From positions 1 through 32,668 of the forward strand of contig CABZIT010000011.1 in assembly GCA_902525795.1 (NCBI GenBank): DNA of 32,668 nucleotides, in the 5' to 3' direction. The position numbers and the translations under genes are program-made. The DNA comes from an uncultured Bacteroidota bacterium (GTDB lineage Bacteria; Bacteroidota; Bacteroidia; Flavobacteriales; Flavobacteriaceae). Under the pieces are notes generated by a model. It searched no databases. It had not been told where the DNA came from and saw only the letters and a list, made by a program, of their open reading frames with translations. Positions 17,728 to 26,510 of this stretch are shown piece by piece; position 1 is the stretch's first letter; each line of letters begins with the position of its first letter.

Positions 17728-19596
17728 ATGAATAAAAATTATCTTTTTTTAATGATTGCAATTATTATTAATATGCAGTCAATGGCACAAGAAATAGTTT
17801 CTACAATTCCAGAAAATAAAAATGCAGTTATTGAAGAATATACTGGTCTTAACTGTACTTATTGCCCTGTTGCTCATGCAATTGCATACTATTTATTAGA
17901 CACTTATCCTGAGGACGTTTTCGTGGTAAAAATACATGAAGGTGGCTATGCAACGCCTGGGCCTGGTCAACCAGATTTTACAACACCATTTGGAAGTGCA
18001 TTAGCAAATCAAGCACAAATCGGCGGTAGTTACCCATCTGCCAGTACCAATAGACATGTTTTCCCTTCATACTCTGCAAATGGCGGGACAGGAATTCCTG
18101 GAGGTTATAATGCTACAACGAGTAATCCCATCGTATTTTCGGTTGAAGAAACTTTAGCAGAATCTGCTTATTTAAATGTTGGGGCTAATGCAGTTATTGA
18201 TTATGCAACAAATACATTGACCGTTAACTCAGAAGTTTTTTACACGGGTTCAAGCTCTTTATCAACAAATAGACTCAATATTGCTTTACTTCAAAATAAC
18301 ACAATTGCGTATCAATCTGGTACAGGTAATTTCCCTGGAGGTAATGAATATGTACATCAAAACCGCTTAGTTCATTTTTTATCTGGTCAATGGGGAGAAG
18401 TCGTAAACAATACTAATCAAGGAGATTTAAACCAATTTACCCATACATATCAAATCCCTTCTGATTATAATGGTGTTCCTGTAGTTCTTGAGGATTTAGA
18501 AGTAATTGTTTATGTTGCTGAAAATACTCAAGAAATTATTAATGGATCAAGAGCTAATCTAACTTATGAGAGACTTGACAATGACTTAGGAGTTATTTCA
18601 TTAGAATCACCTAATGGATTGCAACCAAGTGCTGAAGAAATTGTGAGTGTGACTCTAGAAAATTTTGGTTTAAATAGCGCTGAAAACTTCCAAATAGCTT
18701 ATCAAGTCAATGGTGCTGACCCTGTCGTTGAAACTTTTTCAGGCAGTATACCCTCAACTGAATCATATGTTTATGAATTTAACACTTTGTTAGACTTATC
18801 CGGATTTGCAATAGGTTCAAACGTGAACATTTCAGTAACCGCATATTTAGAAAATGATGAAAATCTTGAAAATGATTCAATCTCTGAAAATATTACTTTA
18901 GAATTATGGTGCCAACCTGCTATGGATTGTTCCTTTGGAGATGGGATGACAGATTTTGCATTTGGAGATATTAGTAATCCCTCAGGTTGTGAAGGTTATG
19001 GTGACTTTACATATCTTTCAACGGAATTAGTCGCTGGAGAAACCTATGACATGTATTTTGAAACAGGTTATGGAAGTCAACTTTACAAAGTATGGATTGA
19101 TTTTAATGATGATTATAACTTTACAACTGATGAAATAATCCTTGAAACACCAACACTTGCAAGTGGCCAAGGGCCTGGAACGTATAATGGAACACTTCCT
19201 GTAACAATTTCAGCAAATGCCCCATTTGGTGAGCATATGATGAGAGTAAAATCTAATTATGCTGCTGCTGTTCCAGATGATTCTTGTGAGGTAACACAAT
19301 ATGGAGAAACAGAGGACTACACAGTAAATATAGTAGAAAGCCTAAGCATTGAGGAAATTGATGGTTCGTTAATTAAAGTTTTCCCAAATCCATCTGACGG
19401 AATATATAATATAAATTTGAATGGTGAAATTTTAACTTTTGAGATTAGTAATATACTGGGGCAATTTCTAAAAAATGGCAAATTAGAAAATGGTAATAAT
19501 ATGCTTGATTTGACAAATCAAAAAATTGGAACTTATTTTCTAAAACTAGTTTCTAACAGTGGTAAAACAAAAACCATTAAACTTATCAAGCATTAG
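17728..19596 (+). CDS. Omp28-like protein with CxxC, GEVED domain and T9SS sorting domain
   Basis: 622 residues from the ATG at 17728, with a signal peptide ending QSMAQ. An N-terminal thioredoxin-like Omp28 domain has EEYTGLNCTYCPVAH (Cys43 and Cys46). A domain follows at about residues 290-390 with LENFGLNSAENFQ, which resembles a CARDB/adhesion fold. Then comes a GEVED domain (KVWIDFNDDYNF and TEDYTVNI). The C-terminal 75 residues are a type A T9SS sorting domain: KVFPNPSDG, ISNILGQFL, GTYFLKL and a basic KLIKH end. It is probably surface-attached or released. Function beyond a possible thiol-redox or binding role is unknown. It lies upstream of the M36 protease gene, with a terminator between them. 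Confidence 0.82.
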   Translation: MNKNYLFLMIAIIINMQSMAQEIVSTIPENKNAVIEEYTGLNCTYCPVAHAIAYYLLDTYPEDVFVVKIHEGGYATPGPGQPDFTTPFGSALANQAQIGGSYPSASTNRHVFPSYSANGGTGIPGGYNATTSNPIVFSVEETLAESAYLNVGANAVIDYATNTLTVNSEVFYTGSSSLSTNRLNIALLQNNTIAYQSGTGNFPGGNEYVHQNRLVHFLSGQWGEVVNNTNQGDLNQFTHTYQIPSDYNGVPVVLEDLEVIVYVAENTQEIINGSRANLTYERLDNDLGVISLESPNGLQPSAEEIVSVTLENFGLNSAENFQIAYQVNGADPVVETFSGSIPSTESYVYEFNTLLDLSGFAIGSNVNISVTAYLENDENLENDSISENITLELWCQPAMDCSFGDGMTDFAFGDISNPSGCEGYGDFTYLSTELVAGETYDMYFETGYGSQLYKVWIDFNDDYNFTTDEIILETPTLASGQGPGTYNGTLPVTISANAPFGEHMMRVKSNYAAAVPDDSCEVTQYGETEDYTVNIVESLSIEEIDGSLIKVFPNPSDGIYNINLNGEILTFEISNILGQFLKNGKLENGNNMLDLTNQKIGTYFLKLVSNSGKTKTIKLIKH

Positions 19597-19622
19597 ATAC
19601 TTTAATTGTTTTCTATTTTAAA

Positions 19623-19655
19623 AAAAATGCTACTATCTAAATTAGTAGCATTTTT
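19623..19655 (+). terminator. Rho-independent terminator after the Omp28/GEVED gene
   Basis: AATGCTACT (19626-19634) pairs perfectly with AGTAGCATT (19644-19652) across a 9-base loop. The flanking A-run and T-run extend the stem to 12 bp (19623-19634 with 19644-19655) and provide the U-tract. It begins 26 bases after the stop at 19596. It is the only hairpin with a T-tract that I found in the window. The same structure would also be an A-tract hairpin on the minus strand, but no minus-strand gene ends here. Confidence 0.8.
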
Positions 19656-19686
19656 ATTGTGGCCTAACATTTGTATCAATTGAATA

Positions 19687-22600
19687 ATGCTTAAAGATTT
19701 TTTTATAAAACTAATTTCTTTTCAATTTTTACTAGTATTTACATTAGGATATTCTCAATCCAATGTAAAAATAAAATTTGAAAGATATCTGTCTGAAAAT
19801 AATTTGGACTACATTAATTTTAATACAAAAAGCAAGATTGAAAATAATGAATACTATAAAGTTTATTACTTTCAGCAAGAGCTAAATAATATTGAAATAT
19901 ATAATTCAATTTCTACAGTGGTATTCAAAGATGAATCTATTTTTAACTTCTCCAACAGATTTACAGAAAAAAAATATCTAAAGAATGTTGATATTGACGC
20001 TAAATATTCATCTGTTGATGCATTAAGTAATACCATTTCTGCTTATAATCTCAAATCTGATAGTAAAGTAGTTCCAAGCTTAAAATATTTTTTATTCAAT
20101 GAAAGATTAGAGCTGACATGGAATTTTCAATTATTTTCATTAAATGATAATAACCTATATAATTTTTTCATAAGTGCAATTAATGGTGAAATATTACATG
20201 TCGAAAACTGGACATATAATTGTAAATCGAATCATTTTCTTAATCGTGAAAGTCATAACCATTCGCATTCCACACAAAACTTACAATTTTCAAATGATGG
20301 TGCGTCCTATGGAGTGATAAAATTACCAAATGAAAGCCCTATTGATGGGCCCTTTGAAACAGTTGTAAATCCTGCTGATCCTATTGCCTCACCTTTTGGT
20401 TGGCATGATACTGACGGAAATATTGGTCCCGAGTTCACCATAACTAGAGGAAATAATATATATGCAAGAGAAGATGATGAGGGAGATAATTCTCAGACTG
20501 GAACAGACTACTCCCCCGACGGCGGAAGCTCCTTAAATTTTAATTACGACTTTGATATAAGTGGAGAACCTGCTAGTTATCAAGATTTATCGATTACAAA
20601 TCTTTTTTATACTGGAAATATGGTACATGACATCTGGTATAATTATGGATTCGATGAGCAAAGTGGAAATTTTCAAGAAAATAATTATGGAAACGGAGGA
20701 CAAGGCGGAGATAGTGTCATTGCTGATGCACAAGATGGATCTGGATTAAATAATGCCTCATTTAGTCCAACCCCTGATGGTCAAAATCCACTTATTACCA
20801 TGTATTTGTGGAATTCCCAAGATGGTGAACCACTTACAATTTTAAATGGGAATTTGGAAGGAACTTATAATGGGATTCCAGCTGCATTTGGAGATCCACT
20901 ACCCTCAGACAATTCATTAACTGGAGAGCTTGCGCTCGTTCAAGACATGCCCGTTATTGGTGGAGAAAATGATTTTTACGATGCTTGTGAAAATATTGTA
21001 AATGTAAACCAGATAGACGGAAAAATTGCAGTAATAAGAAGAGGTACATGTGATTTTAGCTTTAAAACTTTAGCTGCGCAAAATGCTGGTGCAATTGCCG
21101 TAATTATGACAAATAATGAGCCTGGAAACCCTGTTGTTATGGGCGAGGGCGCCACAACGGGAACAACAATCCCTTCAATTATGGTCAATCAAAATTTTGG
21201 CGAAATGTTAATTTCAGAACTGGAATCAGGCGCCATAATAAATGCAAATTTAACGGAAAGTGGTGGTTTTTTAGATGGAAGTTTTGATAATGGAATTATT
21301 GCTCATGAGTATGGGCATGGTATTACCTCTAGATTAGTTGGTGGAGCACAAACAGTAAGTTGTCTAAATAATGATGAAACAATGAGCGAAGGACTTTCAG
21401 ATTGGATAGGTTTAATGTTAATGCTAAAAGAAGAGGACTATCCAGAAAAAGCTGTGGGGTATGGAACTTATGCGTCAAGCCAAGCGATTGATGGGCCTGG
21501 TATTAGAAATGCACCTTACTCAACTGATTTTAACGTTAATAACTACACCTATGGTGATACTAATAATACAAATAATTTATCTCAACCACACGGAGTTGGT
21601 TTTGTTTTTGGCACTATGTTGTGGGATTTAACATGGGCATTTATAGATCAATATGGATATGATACTAATCTAATTAATGGGTCAGGTGGAAATAATATAA
21701 TTATGCAATTATTTATTGATGCTTTGAAAGTTTCTCCCTGTAATCCTGGTTTTGTAGAATTTAGAGATGCAATTTTATTAGCAGATGAACTTACAAATAA
21801 TGGCATACACGAATGTTTGATTTGGGAAGTATTTGCAAGAAGGGGACTTGGTACTTTAGCCGATCAAGGAAATGCAAACAATAGGCAAGACCAAACAGAA
21901 GATTTTTCTATACCCTCATCATGTGAAGTTCCCGAAAATCAAAATGATATTGGTATCTTAAGCATTGATTCCCCAGAAACTGGTGTCCTCACAAATAATG
22001 AGTCAATTAGTATTACGATTAGAAATTTTGGAATTAATAACATTGATAATTTTGAATCATATTATTCTGTAAATGGGGGTGATTCAATTATACAATCTGT
22101 TACTCAAACTATAGAATCAACTGAAATTATTGAATTTTCTTTTGAGACAAATTTTGATTTCTCATCCCCTGGTGATTACACTATCATATGCGGTGTAAAT
22201 CTAGAAAATGATGAAGATTTATTAAATAATTCTATCAGCATTAATATTACAAGTCAAGAGGAAATTAATTGTCCAGATATTTATAATCTTCCAATTGTTT
22301 GGAGAGATTATTTTGAATGCTATGACGCATTTACTATTAATAATTTTGGAGAATGGATTTCATATGATTTGGATGGTGGTACCACTTGGGGAGCAAATGC
22401 AATGGACTTTGAAAATGAAGGATATGTTGGAACTGCAATAATTTACAACCAAGAAGACGCTATTCCATCTGGAAATTCACCAAGTGAAGAACCTTTTTGG
22501 AATACCTATGAGGGAAGTCAAGGTCTATATTTCATAGCATCAGGTGCTTCTAATACTACAACTCCCAACAACGACTGGATGATCAGTCCAGAATTTTCAT

Positions 22601-23127
22601 TAAATGGTATTAGTAACCCTATACTAAGTTTTGTTGCAAAAAGCTTAAAAGATGATTATGGTCTTGAACGATTCAGGGTTGCTGTAGGTAATTCCAGCGA
22701 TTACATTGACTTTCAGTTTATTAACGACGGAAATTACATTGAAGTACCTACTAGCTGGACAAGTTACGAATTCGATTTATCATCTTTTCAAGGTGAAAAT
22801 GTAAGGATTGGAATTAACTATGTTTCAGATGACTCTTTCTTATTACAAATGGACTCTTTCAAAATAGAAGGCTCATTATCTAGTAATGATTTTCAAGAAC
22901 TAGAAATTACATACTTTTATAATCCCGCAAATAAAGAACTGGAAATAAATTCATCTGAAATTCTAACTAATGTAAAAATTTATAACACAATTGGACAAAA
23001 TATTCTTAGTACTGAAATTAACACATTAGAACATAAAATGAATCTTGATTTTCTATCCCCTTCCATTTATTTTGTAGAAGTTGAAAGTCTTGGGAAAGTA
23101 AGGGCATTTAAGCTGATTGTGAACTAA
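19687..23127 (+). CDS. Secreted M36 (fungalysin-type) zinc metallopeptidase with PA domain and T9SS sorting domain
   Basis: A 1146-residue extracellular protease. A signal peptide (about 1-23) is followed by an FTP-like propeptide to about residue 180. The M36 catalytic domain starts near residue 215 and is interrupted by a protease-associated (PA) domain at about 424-515 (IDGKIAVIRRGTCDF, AQNAGAIAVIMTN). The zinc site is HEYGH at 540-544 with Glu541 catalytic, and Glu568 in MSEGLSDW as third ligand. After the catalytic part come a CARDB-like domain (about 755-855), a choice-of-anchor J type domain (about 868-1064; NNDWMISPEFSL, SSFQGENVRIGI) and a type A T9SS sorting domain (about 1070-1146; KIYNTIGQNIL). 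It likely degrades external protein. Its stop overlaps the rsmG stop by 4 bases. Confidence 0.93.
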   Translation: MLKDFFIKLISFQFLLVFTLGYSQSNVKIKFERYLSENNLDYINFNTKSKIENNEYYKVYYFQQELNNIEIYNSISTVVFKDESIFNFSNRFTEKKYLKNVDIDAKYSSVDALSNTISAYNLKSDSKVVPSLKYFLFNERLELTWNFQLFSLNDNNLYNFFISAINGEILHVENWTYNCKSNHFLNRESHNHSHSTQNLQFSNDGASYGVIKLPNESPIDGPFETVVNPADPIASPFGWHDTDGNIGPEFTITRGNNIYAREDDEGDNSQTGTDYSPDGGSSLNFNYDFDISGEPASYQDLSITNLFYTGNMVHDIWYNYGFDEQSGNFQENNYGNGGQGGDSVIADAQDGSGLNNASFSPTPDGQNPLITMYLWNSQDGEPLTILNGNLEGTYNGIPAAFGDPLPSDNSLTGELALVQDMPVIGGENDFYDACENIVNVNQIDGKIAVIRRGTCDFSFKTLAAQNAGAIAVIMTNNEPGNPVVMGEGATTGTTIPSIMVNQNFGEMLISELESGAIINANLTESGGFLDGSFDNGIIAHEYGHGITSRLVGGAQTVSCLNNDETMSEGLSDWIGLMLMLKEEDYPEKAVGYGTYASSQAIDGPGIRNAPYSTDFNVNNYTYGDTNNTNNLSQPHGVGFVFGTMLWDLTWAFIDQYGYDTNLINGSGGNNIIMQLFIDALKVSPCNPGFVEFRDAILLADELTNNGIHECLIWEVFARRGLGTLADQGNANNRQDQTEDFSIPSSCEVPENQNDIGILSIDSPETGVLTNNESISITIRNFGINNIDNFESYYSVNGGDSIIQSVTQTIESTEIIEFSFETNFDFSSPGDYTIICGVNLENDEDLLNNSISINITSQEEINCPDIYNLPIVWRDYFECYDAFTINNFGEWISYDLDGGTTWGANAMDFENEGYVGTAIIYNQEDAIPSGNSPSEEPFWNTYEGSQGLYFIASGASNTTTPNNDWMISPEFSLNGISNPILSFVAKSLKDDYGLERFRVAVGNSSDYIDFQFINDGNYIEVPTSWTSYEFDLSSFQGENVRIGINYVSDDSFLLQMDSFKIEGSLSSNDFQELEITYFYNPANKELEINSSEILTNVKIYNTIGQNILSTEINTLEHKMNLDFLSPSIYFVEVESLGKVRAFKLIVN

Positions 23128-23744
23128 CTTTGTGGGATATATACTATTTTTTTTTGCTGAAAATATTCATAATCAAAAATCTGATTTAACTGAATAATCC
23201 TTTTAAAAGGAACTGATTTTAACTCTTCGTTGAGATCCCCTCCCTTGAGGACTATGATGCCATTTTTTATTGAATTTTTGGAATGGTGGTTACAGCAATT
23301 TTTAGACCATTTCAATAATTTTGGAATTTTTGTAACAGCTCGTGAAACCAAAAAATCATATTTTAAATTCAAGTCCTCTGCTCTTGATTTATATGTAGTG
23401 ATATTTTTTAAATTAAGATCTTTAGAAACCGCATTTACAACATCTACCTTCTTTTTCACACCGTCAACCAAATTAAAATTACATTCTGGAAAAAATATGG
23501 ATAATGGAACTCCAGGGAAACCACCTCCAGTACCTAAATCAAGAACACTAGTTCCTTTTTTAAATTCAATAAATTTTGCAATAGATAAAGAATGAAGTAT
23601 ATGGTGCAAATAAATATTATCAATGTCTTTTCTAGAAATGACATTTATTTTAGAATTCCAGAATTTATAAATCTTTTCTAACTCAAGAAATTTATTTTTT
23701 TGATCATCAGATAAATTTGGAAAATGATGTAAAATTATATTCAT
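23124..23744 (-). CDS. rsmG: 16S rRNA (guanine527-N7)-methyltransferase
   Basis: Methylates G527 of 16S rRNA using SAM. The 206 residues from the ATG at 23744 start MNIILHHFPNLS, the normal flavobacterial N-terminus. A 16-codon upstream extension to 23792 is rejected because it reads like translated AT-rich leader. Diagnostic segments are WNSKINVISRKDIDNIYLHH, VLDLGTGGGFPGVPL (SAM site), RAEDL and FLVSRAVTKIPKLLKW. A run of nine A bases in the coding strand (23155-23147) near the 3' end encodes QQKK and could be prone to slippage, but the frame is intact. Confidence 0.95.
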   Translation of the reverse strand: MNIILHHFPNLSDDQKNKFLELEKIYKFWNSKINVISRKDIDNIYLHHILHSLSIAKFIEFKKGTSVLDLGTGGGFPGVPLSIFFPECNFNLVDGVKKKVDVVNAVSKDLNLKNITTYKSRAEDLNLKYDFLVSRAVTKIPKLLKWSKNCCNHHSKNSIKNGIIVLKGGDLNEELKSVPFKRIIQLNQIFDYEYFQQKKIVYIPQS

Positions 23745-23832
23745 GAAGTAAAAGTTATTAAAATAACACAATATTGTAAAAAATAATTTCATTTATTAAT
23801 TCTTAGATCTTATTTTTATCTCATTAATTATC

Positions 23833-25020
23833 ATGAACGAATTCCTATCTTCAAGAGTTAAAAATCTTGCGACTTCGCAAACACTTGCAATGGCTGCAAA
23901 AGCAAAAGAATTAAAATCTAAAGGACTAGATATTATTGGTCTTAGTTTAGGAGAGCCTGATTTTAATACTCCTGAATTTATTAAGGATGCAGCAGTTAAA
24001 GCGATTGAAGAAAACTATAATTCTTACACGCCAGTAGATGGATATGATGCACTCAAAGATTCAATTATTCATAAATTCAAAAGAGATAATAATTTAAACT
24101 TTGATAAATCACAGATAGTTGTTTCCACTGGTGCCAAACAATCTCTTTATAATATTGCATCTGTACTAATTGAAAAAGATGATGAAGTTATTTTACCATG
24201 TCCATACTGGGTTAGCTATAGCGACATTATCAAGTTGAAGGGGGGTATCCCAGTTGAAATTAAAACTGATATCAAAAATGACTTTAAAATGAGCGCAGCT
24301 GAACTTGAATCATCAATAACTCCTAACACTAAAATGATTTGGTTTAGCTCTCCGTGCAACCCAAGTGGATCAGTGTATAATAAGGATGAATTAAAGTCAA
24401 TTGTGAAGGTATTGGAAAAGCATGAAAAGATATTTGTAGTTTCCGATGAAATTTACGAACATATAAACTATATAGGAAAACATTGTAGTATTGGAAGTTT
24501 TAATGAAATTAAGCATAGAGTTATTACAGTAAATGGAGTGTCTAAAGCATTTGCTATGACTGGTTGGAGGATTGGTTATTTGGGTGGTCCAGAGTGGATT
24601 GCGAGAGCCTGCAACAAAATTCAAGGTCAGGTTACAAGTGGTGCAAATTGTATCGCACAACGCGCTGTCATAACTGCACTTAATGAAGATCCAAAAAAAA
24701 TTAAATTCATGGTTGATGAATTTAAATCTAGAAGAGATTTAATTTTAGAATTATTAAGTAGTGTGAAAGGATTTATTTGTAACAGACCAGATGGTGCATT
24801 TTATGTGTTTCCTGACATATCATTTTATTTTAATAAAACAATTGATGGATTTACAATTAAAAATGCATCGGATATGTCTATGTTCTTATTAGAAAAAGCT
24901 AAAGTTGCAACGGTAACTGGAAATGCATTTGGAAACCCAAACTGTATTAGAATTTCTTATGCCGCTTCAAAAGATAAAATTACAGAAGCAATTAAAAGAA
25001 TAAGAAATTGTCTTTGCTAA
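23833..25020 (+). CDS. aspC: Pyridoxal-phosphate aspartate aminotransferase (class I)
   Basis: Transfers the amino group between aspartate and 2-oxoglutarate. 395 residues. The class I, subgroup I-beta pattern is present: LGEPDFNTPEF, SYTPVDGYDALKDSI, VSTGAKQSLYNI, CPYWVSYSD, SPCNPSGSVY, VVSDEIYEHI, and the PLP lysine Lys238 in VSKAFAMTGWRIGY. FCNRPDGAFYVFPD-like and NCIRISYA segments close the fold, with the carboxylate-binding Arg in the latter. Related enzymes also accept prephenate or aromatic acids, so exact substrate range is inferred. It is divergent from rsmG; the 88-base gap between the two starts shows no clear promoter box. Confidence 0.92.
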   Translation: MNEFLSSRVKNLATSQTLAMAAKAKELKSKGLDIIGLSLGEPDFNTPEFIKDAAVKAIEENYNSYTPVDGYDALKDSIIHKFKRDNNLNFDKSQIVVSTGAKQSLYNIASVLIEKDDEVILPCPYWVSYSDIIKLKGGIPVEIKTDIKNDFKMSAAELESSITPNTKMIWFSSPCNPSGSVYNKDELKSIVKVLEKHEKIFVVSDEIYEHINYIGKHCSIGSFNEIKHRVITVNGVSKAFAMTGWRIGYLGGPEWIARACNKIQGQVTSGANCIAQRAVITALNEDPKKIKFMVDEFKSRRDLILELLSSVKGFICNRPDGAFYVFPDISFYFNKTIDGFTIKNASDMSMFLLEKAKVATVTGNAFGNPNCIRISYAASKDKITEAIKRIRNCLC

Positions 25021-25022
25021 TA

Positions 25023-26510
25023 TTATCTATTACTCCAAAAGTAAGGAGTAAATACAATCAGTACAGTAAATAATTCTAATCTTCCCAGTAACATAAGGAA
25101 AGAGGACCACCACTTCGCTAAAATTGGTAAATCATAAAAAGTATTCATTGGACCAAAAGATCCGATTGAGGGACCAACATTCCCAAGACTGGATGCTGAA
25201 ATTCCAATTGCCGATTCAAAGTCTAACCCAAATATACCAAAGACCATTGCCCCTACTATAAAAGATAGAATATATACAATAAAAAAACCTAAAATATTAT
25301 ATGTAATTTCATTAGATACAGAAGATGAATTATACCTAAGAGGAATGATTGCATGAGGGTGCAATATCTTTTTAAACTGAAGTATACCATTTTTTATAAT
25401 CAAGATGTGTCTCATTATCTTAAATCCTCCAGATGTACTACCAGCTGAGCCGCCTAGAAACATTAATCCAAAAAATAATAATAACAACAAGGGTGACCAA
25501 GCAGTATAGTCAGCGGTTACAAAGCCAGTTGTGGTAATTATAGAAACAACCTGAAAAATAGAATGTCTAAATATTTCCTCCACTCTGTTAAAATTATTTC
25601 CAGAGTATTGAGAAAAAAGATCTGGATTTAATAATATTGTTGCTGCAACAAAAACTGTAAAGAAAAAAATAAAAAATAGATAAATCCTTAACTCTTCATC
25701 TTTAAAAATTCTCTTGAAATCAAGCTTAAAGGCAAAATAACTAAGAACAAAATTTGTTCCTGCAATAAACATAAATAATACAATAATGTATTGGATTAGT
25801 GGATTTGTATTCCAGTGCCCAATACTAGCATTTTTTGTTGAAAACCCACCTGACGCAATATTACTCATAGAGTGGTTTATTGCATCAAAAAAACTCATTC
25901 CAGCTAATTTTAAAAAAATGGTCTCAATAAAAGTAAATGATACATATATTAGCCATAACCTCTTCGCAGTGTCTGTAATTCTAGGGTGTAATTTATCGGT
26001 GTTAGGGCCAGGTGATTCAGCGCTAAATAGCTGCATACCACCAATTCCAAGCAAAGGTAAAATAGCAATAGCGAAGACAATCATACCCATACCACCAAGC
26101 CAATGGGTAATACTTCTCCAAAATAAAATTCCATAGGGTAGGCTTTCTACATCGTTAATGATGGTTGCCCCAGTAGCGGTGTAGCCAGATGTAGTTTCGA
26201 AAAAGATATTTGAAAAACCACTAATTGACTCCGAAATAAAGTATGGTGTTGTTCCTGAAATTATCATTATTAACCATCCAAGGAAAACTATCAAGTAGCC
26301 CTCTCTTTTATTAATCTGTTTATCATGATTTTTGTTTAATAAAAGTAAAATCAAGCCTAATAAACAAACTGCAAACCCAGAAATCAATAGATCATTAGTG
26401 ACGCCATCTCTGTAGTAATAGCTAACTAATGAACTTAAGAACATAAATGCCCCATTGATTATCAAAAGAAAGCCTAAGAAATAAAATATTATTTTAAGAT
26501 TGATATTCAT
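25023..26510 (-). CDS. trkH: Trk-type potassium uptake channel subunit
   Basis: Inner-membrane potassium-translocating subunit. 495 residues with the four membrane-pore-membrane repeats of the TrkH/KtrB family. The selectivity-filter loops show Gly in TTSGYTATGAT, NIASGGFSTKN, ITTTGFVTADY and SLGNVGPSIG. SITHWLGGMGMIVFAI and GGSAGSTSGGFKIMR are family landmarks. The ATG at 26510-26508 is used, and its A overlaps the last base of the trkA TGA, so trkA and trkH are translationally coupled with trkA first. Its stop is 2 bases from that of the convergent aspC. Confidence 0.95.
   Translation of the reverse strand: MNINLKIIFYFLGFLLIINGAFMFLSSLVSYYYRDGVTNDLLISGFAVCLLGLILLLLNKNHDKQINKREGYLIVFLGWLIMIISGTTPYFISESISGFSNIFFETTSGYTATGATIINDVESLPYGILFWRSITHWLGGMGMIVFAIAILPLLGIGGMQLFSAESPGPNTDKLHPRITDTAKRLWLIYVSFTFIETIFLKLAGMSFFDAINHSMSNIASGGFSTKNASIGHWNTNPLIQYIIVLFMFIAGTNFVLSYFAFKLDFKRIFKDEELRIYLFFIFFFTVFVAATILLNPDLFSQYSGNNFNRVEEIFRHSIFQVVSIITTTGFVTADYTAWSPLLLLLFFGLMFLGGSAGSTSGGFKIMRHILIIKNGILQFKKILHPHAIIPLRYNSSSVSNEITYNILGFFIVYILSFIVGAMVFGIFGLDFESAIGISASSLGNVGPSIGSFGPMNTFYDLPILAKWWSSFLMLLGRLELFTVLIVFTPYFWSNR

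Noticed and set aside
19640-19686. CTAACATTTG before the M36 gene as a -7 box
   Set aside because: The spacing inside the element is three bases rather than two, and no partner element is placed correctly.
20561-21188. Small open frames in other frames within the M36 protease gene
   Set aside because: They overlap the conserved catalytic and PA domains and show no family features.
23147-23155. T9 run after the M36 stop as a terminator U-tract
   Set aside because: No stem precedes it on the plus strand, and it encodes the QQKK end of RsmG on the other strand.
23745-23792. Sixteen-residue extension of RsmG
   Set aside because: It is AT-rich leader-like sequence; the family N-terminus starts at the ATG at 23744.
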